NCBI GenBank assembly: GCA_005223375.1
Contig: RXOD01005023.1
Span: 1 to 16,424, forward strand
Direction: 5' to 3'
DNA from: Amoebophrya sp. AT5.2
Taxonomy: Eukaryota; Sar; Dinophyceae; Syndiniales; Amoebophryaceae
Length of the DNA: 16,424 nt
Shown here: in pieces, positions 11,101 to 16,424 of the stretch
How positions within the stretch are numbered: the first letter of the stretch is position 1
Layout: every line of letters starts with the position of its first letter
Translations under genes and position numbers: made by a program
Notes under the pieces: model-generated
Database searches by the model: none
What the model was told of the DNA's origin: nothing
What the model saw: the letters and a program-made list of their open reading frames with translations, nothing else

Positions 11101-12396
11101 CTACAAACACGATGAGCAGCCGCGTTCTGCTTGTTAGCTTGCGCGGTTTGCGTTGGAAAACATATGAAGGCGAAACATAAAAAAAACGAAACACCGTTCT
11201 GCAGGTTGATGCATTTCCGCCCCAGGAGCACGCCTTTGTAGATCCGGTTGAAACACGTGCCCACCTCGTACAAGGAATGACTCACCACGCCAAACTCGAG
11301 CAGCAGGGACAGCGCCTTCACGCACGAAATCATCACACTCCCGCGAGGCATATCTGATAAAATCATTTTTGCATTCCTGATGCACGCGTATGGATCGGTG
11401 ACCAAAACCCAATACTTGTACCGCACAAGCAAGCCTTTGTAGCAATGTATTGCACCAGTATTTCACGTGTATTGCCACTTGTATTCTCACTGTCCCAAAA
11501 ATGCCGAATCCTATTGTAAATCACTTGTATTCTCACTTGTATTTTAATTGTATCGGTTTGCTGCCACGAGTTGCGCACGTGTATTGCTGTCGCGAGCCGC
11601 TGTCAAACCTGACGTCGCCGAAAACAGCGCCTAAACGCTTCCCCGACGACTTTTGAAGATGTTTACCGGTGGTCTTGGACAGGAATGCCAATACAAGTGC
11701 CCAACAAGTAACAAACAAAATACGTTTCTTCGCATTCGAGTCGATGTGCCCAGCCAGGATGCAGTTGTGAAGGAGCAGGGTGTTGGCCATGTACTTCGGG
11801 CGGTACTTGTAGTCGCGAAAAAAGTGAAGCTCGACGCTGTGTCCCGTCATCGGCTCCAGCAGCCAGTGCGCGAAGATCGTCGCCACCTTGTTGGCCTCGA
11901 TCTCGCTGAGGGTACGGCGGGCCGTCTTGATCCGCGCCTGAATCATTTCCATCATGAACTCGACCTGCACCAAATCCGGCCCCAAACCGAAGTGAGCCTC
12001 CACCTTCCCTCTCTCCATCAACTTGACGGAGTTGAGTTTTCGCGTGAAAACCGGACGCCCCGTCCCGTCGTTATCCCCGTATTGGTAGAAGGGTTTTTCG
12101 CGGCGCTGCAGAGGAGTGAGTAAGTCCGTGACCTTTCCGCGCAGCTGATGCTGGCCGGTTGGACAGCTGGGATCATGGATCCAGAGCTTCTTCTCCGTGA
12201 GGTTCAGGTGCCGCAGGAACGTCACCTCCTTGATCGGACACCCAAAGAGGTACAGGTCAACGCCGACGTGGACCGAAGGGGCCCCGGGAAACATCTCGAC
12301 ATGGATCCCGGTTTCCACAACGTCGCTGCGCAGAACCGGGACGGACGGAGGCTGCGGTGGCCCGTCAGAGGCGCGGTTGACCGCGTCGAGGTCCAT
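4854..12396 (-). CDS. Very large orphan gene, about nine exons, Cys-rich C-terminus
   Basis: Successive minus-strand open stretches join through GT-AG introns with compatible phases from ATG 12396-12394 to TAG 4856-4854, giving about 2,141 residues if the 8-base repeat unit near 5170 is left out. I recognise no family, signal peptide or clear membrane segment. Visible features are an acidic Asp-rich segment at about residues 710-760, a Lys/Glu/Ala-rich possibly coiled-coil stretch near residues 1820-1890, and a C-terminal region of about 225 residues with several CxxC, CxC and CxxH pairs. The start is chosen because an in-frame TAG lies a few codons upstream and the 1.3 kb beyond lacks coding character. 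The two least certain joins are at 11194-10971 and 5603-5494. It could be two genes if a terminal exon was mistaken for an internal one, but phase agreement across the well-defined introns argues for one transcript. Confidence 0.6.
5165..5180. repeat. Imperfect 8-base tandem duplication at a frame break
   Basis: On the minus strand TCACTGGT is followed directly by TCACTGGA, seven of eight bases identical. Leaving out one unit makes the Cys-rich C-terminal frame continuous (RYHWIAPAG...). The position coincides exactly with the switch between the two coding frames. Confidence 0.65.
5173..5539 (-). CDS. Orphan gene exon 8, first Cys/His pairs
   Basis: After the acceptor TGTTAG (or TCAAAG at 5494) the frame encodes a charged region and then KCFFCSKK and YCRYH, a CxxC followed by a CxxH, a spacing typical of zinc ligands. 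The frame then leaves its continuation at an imperfect 8-base tandem repeat. Downstream the coding frame resumes shifted. Either the repeat is a real frameshift or sequence error, or a 29-base GTCC...TGCAG segment at 5154-5126 is removed as an unusually short intron. Confidence 0.55.
5596..6932 (-). CDS. Orphan gene exon 7, Pro/Lys-rich linker and possible coiled coil
   Basis: The exon starts after TTTTTTCAG and encodes about 446 residues. A globular first part with a Cys/His group (LCRECFGRHF) is followed by a Pro/Lys/Glu-rich linker that is probably flexible, then a helical region ending in a Lys/Glu/Ala-rich stretch (ETAKKKAENKAVV and following) that may form a coiled coil. Two phase-compatible splice solutions exist at the 3' end: donor TGG|GTGGTT (5595) with acceptor TGTTAG (5540), a 56-base intron with a strong pyrimidine tract; or donor ATT G|GTGACT (5603) with acceptor TCAAAG (5494), 110 bases. 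I give the first. A 394-codon plus-strand frame over this exon is an antisense shadow rich in Arg and His. Confidence 0.65.
7067..7991 (-). CDS. Orphan gene exon 6
   Basis: The exon lies between acceptor AACACTCACAG (ending 7992) and donor TTA A|GTGGCG (7067/7066), about 308 codons. Charged helical stretches (YAKQEKERRDYD and following) are followed by mixed alpha/beta-like sequence. No known domain is visible. The 134-base intron after it ends in a pyrimidine-rich acceptor, TTTTTTCAG at 6933, which completes a Thr codon. Confidence 0.65.
8135..8842 (-). CDS. Orphan gene exon 5
   Basis: The 150-base intron upstream ends in CACTTACAG at 8843, and the exon opens in phase 0 with a basic segment (TIRRNLRTHRSK). 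It encodes 236 residues of globular composition. The preferred donor is GTA|GTGAGT at 8135/8134, the best match to the general donor consensus among three phase-0 options (8146, 8137, 8134). The next acceptor is also phase 0. No family is recognised. Confidence 0.65.
8993..9687 (-). CDS. Orphan gene exon 4, acidic segment
   Basis: The exon starts after TTTTCAG, with two bases completing a Leu codon from exon 3, and ends at ACC GAG|GTGACT (8993/8992) in phase 0. Near its start the protein has an Asp-rich stretch (PENDDDDPDD) and then a Gly-rich linker, likely disordered. The second half is well composed and helical in character, with Met- and Cys-containing segments. No domain is recognised. 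Confidence 0.65.
9747..10997 (-). CDS. Orphan gene exon 3
   Basis: The longest open stretch in this part, about 417 codons, begins Lys/Asn-rich and becomes a well-composed globular sequence. No family is recognised. The start is uncertain: the frame stays open back to about 11077, and phase-compatible acceptors are TGTAG ending at 10998 and CCGTAG ending at 10971. A CCAG acceptor ending at 10986 would fit only if exon 2 ended at GGT|GTTTCG. The 3' end is clear: AAT C|GTACTG at 9747/9746, followed by a 59-base intron ending TTTTCAG at 9688. One CxxC pair (CRSC) lies near the start. Confidence 0.6.
11195..11353 (-). CDS. Orphan gene exon 2
   Basis: A short exon of 53 codons lies between acceptor TTATCAG (ending 11354) and donor G|GTGTTTCG (11195/11194). 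It encodes a moderately hydrophobic segment (VKALSLLLEFGVV) that could be a helix, though it is too interrupted by polar residues to call a membrane span. The frame is also open upstream of the acceptor, so the exon could start slightly earlier at TGCATCAG (ending 11379), but that would break phase with exon 1. Confidence 0.5.
11354..11723 (-). other. Intron 1 of the orphan gene, repeat-bearing
   Basis: At 370 bases it is the longest well-defined intron in the window; the others are about 56 to 165, with one less certain at about 197. It runs from GTATTTTG to TTTTATCAG. Several copies of an AATACAAGTG-like motif on the minus strand lie at about 11545-11440, and one copy in opposite orientation lies near the donor at about 11712-11687, so the arms could pair. 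The extra length is largely this repeat-bearing interior. Confidence 0.55.
11440..11605. repeat. Degenerate 11-12 base AATACAAGTG repeats in intron 1
   Basis: On the plus strand CACTTGTATT occurs around 11477, 11522 and 11534, and CACGTGTATT around 11465 and 11577, with further decayed copies (CAATGTATT, CCAGTATTT) at 11443-11464. On the minus strand the best block reads as neighbouring units of AATACAAGTGGC, AATACACGTGA and AATACTGGTGC. The same motif occurs in the gap at 12678-12851, so this is a dispersed family rather than a single local duplication. Confidence 0.6.
11724..12396 (-). CDS. Orphan gene exon 1, start codon
   Basis: The exon encodes about residues 1-224, beginning MDLDAVNR. 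It ends after one base of a codon at C|GTATTT (11724/11723). The next acceptor at 11354 supplies the other two bases (AT), giving His. The protein is of mixed composition and appears globular after a short Pro-rich start. An in-frame TAG upstream supports the ATG as start, although the same CTAG could be read as an acceptor for an earlier untranslated exon. Confidence 0.65.
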
Positions 12397-13714
12397 TGCT
12401 TTGCTTTGTCTCGAAGGCCGAGAACCGTGTAGGAAACTGCTCTAGTGGCTTTGCTGCTGACTTTGCGTAGGGCTACGACTTCGCTTTTTCTAACCGTAAA
12501 CCGGCACGATAGAAACGAAAACCATACGGAAGTAGTTGCATTTTACGTGTGCGCGGCTGTGGGTATTGATGTTGGCCACCTGTATTCGGACGGCGGCGTT
12601 CTGTAGCCGGCCAGAACATCAAAAGTCGCCGGAGCCCGGTTCTTAGGTCGTTTTCGCGTGATTCAGTAAAGGCAGGCCCAATACAAGTGAGCAACAAGTG
12701 AAATACAAGACCCAGACTTGAAGCTACGAGTATTGGGACTTGTATCGGGGACAGTTATAGGTGGAACCCAACAATAATACGAGTGGAATACTAGTGAAAT
12801 GCAGGTGCCTACTTTCTTACTTGTATTGCTACGTGTATTGTACTCGTCAGCGTTTTTTTGCTTCGGTTTGCCGTGCTCTCTCACGCTTTTGCTTTGATGG
12901 GATTCTGGCGCGCCACAAAGTGAAGGCAAGTGACCGACAGAAAGGTATCACACACAAACCAGAACACTCGAACGCGATGGGAAACGCCCGAAATCGTCGA
13001 AGCAGCCTGCAGCATCGTTCTATCTTCCCATGAGTAGCAACAGTTTGCGGTGAAAGATGAAACGTAGTGCGCAGCACATCTGACGCTGAAAACAGCGAAA
13101 CAGAAGTGCCCACACTACCATGGTCGGAAGTGAGGAGGGCTCACGATTCCAGGGTTTGCTTCTGCAACTGAGCCTGGCCCTATGCAGATGGTGGCTTACG
13201 GGAGAGGCAGGCACAATGGCTGCTGCGGTTCCCAAAAAAGTTTCATTCCTGCATAATATTTCTTTGAAAGTAGTTCTTCGATATAGAAAACAATTTTCAA
13301 GGCAAGTGGTGAGGTTCGTGGATGCCGGCAGTCGGTAAAGCAAATCCGTTTAGTTGTAAGCAAAGTCTTCGGTAGGTAGTTATCGCCGTCGTATAAATCC
13401 GGGCACCAACTTGCGGCACCTGCAAGCGCGGTTGCCGAAAGCTGGCCCCCAACCAGTAGTTGTTCGCAATTCTTTGCAAAAGTAGTACATGTTGGTCAAT
13501 AAATCTTGTTCAACACCTGAAAACTATAATGAATGACCCTACTACCCAAACAGAAAATCGCCGCATACAAGCACACTACCTAAATGTCGAGTAGTGCATA
13601 GCTCGCCACACAGCTGCAGAATTGCATTGCTCCACGGCTCTACACCATAGGTAACAACGCAAATAAAATACCTGCCGCGATGGAGTCTTCACTTAGTTAT
13701 AGTTCTGAAGTTGC
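12397..13714. other. 1.3 kb gap between the two orphan genes
   Basis: Frames here are short (none over about 107 codons), lack coding composition, and lie on both strands without consistent splice partners. It should contain the promoter of the 2,140-residue gene and the 3' end of the acidic-tail gene. The one structured part is the repeat cluster at 12678-12851. Reading the gap as an intron joining the two genes is unlikely: the donor-like AAGGA|GTGAGC at the tail of the upstream gene would need an acceptor in a different phase from the CTAG at 12443. Confidence 0.5.
12678..12851. repeat. AATACAAGTG-type repeat cluster with inverted ends
   Basis: The cluster starts with CAATACAAGTGAGCAACAAG near 12679 and carries decayed copies (GTATTGGGACTTGTATC, AATACGAGTGG, AATACTAGTGA) inside. 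It ends with opposite-strand copies (ACTTGTATTGCTACGTGTATTG) near 12819-12840. The outer copies are inverted relative to each other, so it could fold or be a worn inverted-repeat element of about 170 bases. The near-match CAATACAAGTGCCCAACAAG at about 11689 in intron 1 shows the two loci share more than the core 10-mer. Confidence 0.55.
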
Positions 13715-14826
13715 TCACTCCTTTTCTTCCTCCTTCGGTTCGACCGGTTTACCCTCGGCCGACGCATCGATTTCATCTTCGTCTTCGTCCTCATACTCAT
13801 CCCGCCCCTCTTTTTCGTTGATGTCCTCCTCGTACGACTCCGAGCACGAACTCCCGGAAATCGCGCCGCCGTGGATTTTCGGGTCATACGTCTCGTCCTT
13901 GTCCTGCCGCTCCTCCAAGAAGCGGCCGTAGCGCTCCGGGTCCCAGTCCTCGTCATCTTCTTCTTCATCGGTGTAATCGTCCGGATCCACGTCGTGGACG
14001 CGCGTCGGGACTCTTCCGCCCAGCTCCGCGGCACCGACGGACGCCTCCGGCGAGCCAGCGCTGGTAGACTTGGTTCCCTTCTCCATCTGCGCGCGGAAAC
14101 CGCGGGATTCCTCCTCCTCCGCCGCTTCCTGCTCCTTCACAGACTGCGCACTTTCCTTCGCCGGCTTGTACACGAAGCCAGGAAACTTTTTCAAGCGCTC
14201 CCCCGGCCCGGCCACGTACGGCTTGAATTGCTTCGCTCCGCGGTCGGCCGAGGAGGAAGAAGTAGAAACAAACGGCGTCGCCTCCACCCCAGTCTCGTAG
14301 TCCGTGCCGAACAGTTCCTCTTCTAATTGCTCACTCGTCGCCTGCTTCATGCCTTTTTTGCCGCTCTTAAACACCGGCTTCTTCTTATCCGGCGCCTCCA
14401 CGGGAGAGATCAGCTTGTTCGTGCCGCGCTTGTTGGTCTTCCCCGTCGCCGTTCCAGCTTCTTCATCTTCCTCGTCGGCGTTCTTCTTCGGCCGCAACTT
14501 TTTTCCGCGCTTCGAACCGTGCACGCCCGCGTCGTAGGTCGGGAACATCACCTCCTCCAAATCGTCGCGCGGAAACATGTTGCTCTCCAGCTGCGATTCC
14601 TCGTGAAACGCGCCGGCTTTCGTCAACTTCTTCACCGACTCCTCGAACGACTTTTTGGCCTTCTCTTGCTTCTCGGACTTCCCCTTGACGCCAGCCGGGG
14701 GCTTGGGCGCTCCGGCCGACAACATCTGGCACATCTGCCAGATCTCGGCCGGAGTCTTCTTCAACATCGCCATGCGGCCGCACACGTCCCACACGTTGGT
14801 CGGGTCGTCGGGCGCAGACGACGGAG
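13715..14826 (-). CDS. Acidic-tail gene, last exon
   Basis: The exon starts after CATGACAG (ending 14827) and encodes about 370 residues to TGA at 13717-13715. A short Trp/Cys/Met-rich helical region comes first, then Lys-rich low complexity with several basic clusters (KRGKKLRPKK), and finally an acidic tail (TDEEEDDEDWD, EYEDEDEDEID). The stop is preceded by GAGTGAGC, which also resembles a donor, so a further 3' exon cannot be wholly excluded, but no phase-compatible continuation was found. Confidence 0.65.
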
Positions 14827-16384
14827 CTGTCATGATGAAGGGGTCACAGAATTATAGTCAGCAGGCAACGACCGAAAAAAGTACGAGCCATCTTCTCACG
14901 ACAAAATGATGACGCAATACCTTTGTTGTACTCGTTGAAGGCGCGCGCCTGCTCGAGACCCTTGGTCGAAAACACGTTCATGCCCTTGCCCTTGCCTTTT
15001 TTCCCCGCGGCTTTCGCAGGGACCGCGGTCTCCTCCTGGATTTTGGCTTGCTCCATCATGCTGTCCAAAAACGCGGCCGCGCGGGCACCTGGGTAGCGTA
15101 AGGAACAATCGTAAAAATTATCTGGCTAGAGTTAGGCACCTGCGTGGAGTTAGATATTATGGGGCTATTATACCTTCCGAAGAGAATTCATTCCAGAACT
15201 CCTGCACGGTCGGCAAACACATCTCCTCCTTTAAACACAGATAATATGCGTTGACCACTTTGTTGTAGTCGGACCCCAAAAACGTGTCCATCTCCATCGT
15301 CGACAAATAGCCCCACAACATGGTCTGGAATTGCTCCTCGGACATGTTCTGCATGTAGGGCCTGTTCACCTCGAACCACGTATGAAACTGCGTAATGGCC
15401 ACAGCGTACTTGCCCTCTGCATCCCACTCCTCGACGGGCACCTGGTTCTTGGGCGGGCAGGGCACCTTGATCGTGGCGGCGACGGCCGCGGCCTTCGCAG
15501 TCAGGTGGTCGGGGATCGAAGAGAAGGTGGCGGAACCGACACGGGTCCGGGTCGTTCCGGGGGCCGACACGTTCCGGGGCTGGTTCCCAGACGGTCCGGG
15601 GGCATTGACGTCGTCGCTGTCCTCCTGGTTCTCGATTTCATGGCGGGCGCGGGGGCGACCCGGGCTCACACCCAAGTACCCTCCCGAGAAGCCCCACTCC
15701 AGCGGCGGGTACGCGGCACAGTACGCCTTCCACAGGTCCTCCAGCTGCTCCCTGGAGTGGTCGAAAGAAAAATAATTTACATTGTGAACTGCAGCACCAT
15801 TACACTCATTCTGTAATGATGCAAAAACTCAAGTACGTGTTCGTCGTGTTTTCCAGCTGCACCAGGCAAAACCACAAGACCCAGACGCGGCGTTCGGACC
15901 AGCTCTCGATGATGGTCATCAGGCGACCCAGCTGCTTTAGAGAGAGAAAATGTCGCCAATGAATAACAACCGCATTAGCTTTCAAAGAGATTCACTGGCA
16001 TTGCTGTAGCGTGTTCTCCCCATCGATTGGCACGAACAAACAAGCTAAATTCTGTGCTCCAAAAATCTAAAGTCAAAGGCATAGCAAATTAAGTACGCGG
16101 CGCCAGGCATCCATCGGCGACTCGTAGATGACCTTGCCAGCAGTATGGACAGTCTCCAGGTATTGGCGCCCGGTTTTCGGGTAAGCGTCGAGGTGCAGCG
16201 GGCGGGGATAGAACGTGAGCACCTTCGTGCCGATGCTCAAGCGACCGGGCGTCGCTAAGACCATGTCCATCTCACCCTGCGGCGCCATGTCCTGGATGGA
16301 CACCCCGAACGACTTCCGCAAGATGGTTCTGTTCGTCTGCAGAAACCTGTGCGTGCGAGGGTGGCCAAGTTTCGCGGTCTGCAT
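13715..16384 (-). CDS. Orphan gene with acidic tail, five exons, possibly partial at 5' end
   Basis: Five open stretches join through four GT-AG introns of 165, 85, 85 and 94 bases with exact phase agreement, giving 746 residues from the Met at 16384 to TGA at 13717-13715. An in-frame TAA lies two codons before that Met, and an acceptor-like AACAG lies immediately before it, so an earlier exon beyond the window is possible. I recognise no family. The protein runs from a globular first part, through a Lys/Gly-rich stretch (GKKGKGKG), to a long Lys/Ser/Glu-rich and finally strongly acidic tail, which is typical of disordered nuclear or chromatin-associated proteins, but that is only compositional. 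Confidence 0.65.
14921..15088 (-). CDS. Acidic-tail gene, fourth exon with Lys/Gly stretch
   Basis: A 168-base exon between acceptor CTACCCAG (ending 15089) and donor AAA G|GTATTG (14921/14920). It encodes an Ala-rich helix start, Lys/Glu segments and GKKGKGKG, a basic low-complexity run. Phases on both sides are one plus two, matching the neighbours. Confidence 0.65.
15174..15751 (-). CDS. Acidic-tail gene, third exon
   Basis: The exon follows acceptor CCACTCCAG (ending 15752) and ends GAA G|GTATAA (15174/15173). It encodes about 193 residues: a short aromatic segment, a Pro/Gly/Asn/Thr-rich disordered linker, then a compact helical region with several Trp, Tyr and Met residues. No domain is recognised. 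Confidence 0.65.
15837..15931 (-). CDS. Acidic-tail gene, second exon
   Basis: This 95-base exon lies between acceptor AAAGCAG (ending 15932) and donor AC|GTACTT (15837/15836). It encodes about 31 residues rich in Trp and hydrophobics (WSERRVWVLWFCLVQLE). Its donor is nearly identical to that of the previous exon (GTACTTAA and GTACTTGA). The acceptor could equally be three bases earlier (TAAAG), adding one Gln. Confidence 0.6.
16097..16384 (-). CDS. Acidic-tail gene, first visible exon
   Basis: The exon encodes 96 residues ending DAWRR at the donor CGC|GTACTT (16097/16096), phase 0. The sequence is mixed and well composed (for example LATPGRLSIGTKVLTFYP, which has a beta-strand-like pattern). 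Whether the Met at 16384 is the true start or lies inside an exon after acceptor AACAG cannot be told from the window. Confidence 0.6.
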
Positions 16385-16424
16385 TTCTGTTTACTACGAC
16401 CGCCCTTGCGATCTGCAACGGCTG

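Noticed and set aside
11440..11605. CRISPR-like array
   Set aside because: The units are about 11-12 bases, degenerate and without unique spacers of constant length, and lie in a eukaryotic intron.
12397..13714. The gap as a long intron joining the two orphan genes into one
   Set aside because: The upstream gene ends in a natural acidic tail and TGA, the downstream one starts with a good ATG, and the candidate donor and acceptor phases do not match.
13871..14326. Plus-strand frames over the acidic-tail exon
   Set aside because: They are Leu/Arg-rich antisense shadows of an Asp/Glu/Lys-rich exon.

Overview
The window looks like nuclear DNA of a eukaryotic microbe. All credible genes are on the minus strand. 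Two of the three are cut by short introns of about 56 to 165 bases, plus one of 370, bounded by GT and AG. Exons are GC-rich, and gaps between genes are about 0.8 to 1.3 kb and more AT-rich. Same-strand gene order, short introns and large orphan proteins would fit a protist such as a dinoflagellate relative. That is inference: no rRNA, spliced leader or marker gene in the window settles the lineage. No bacterial operon, CRISPR array, tRNA, rRNA or intact mobile element was seen.

Right part (16424 to 13715, read leftwards): an orphan gene whose 5' end may lie outside the window. Five exons join in frame into at least 746 residues, ending in a strongly acidic tail. Then comes about 1.3 kb without a convincing gene, holding a cluster of degenerate AATACAAGTG-type repeats.

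Middle part (12396 to 4854): one very large gene of about nine exons and 2,140 residues. I cannot assign it to a family. Its last 225 residues carry several Cys/His pairs resembling zinc ligands. The first intron, the longest, contains the same repeat family as the upstream gap. Near the 3' end the reading frame breaks at an imperfect 8-base tandem duplication.

Left part (about 3774 to 1, perhaps with a small exon at 4032-3873): a long open frame, running off the window, for a divergent RecQ-like superfamily 2 helicase. It keeps motif 0, GKS and a DEAH box. Motifs III and VI are degenerate, including loss of the arginine-finger region, and a low-complexity insert splits the first helicase lobe. 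A disordered tail carries basic nuclear-import-like motifs and a strong candidate SUMO-interacting motif. Nothing in the sequence links the three genes functionally beyond adjacency and shared strand.
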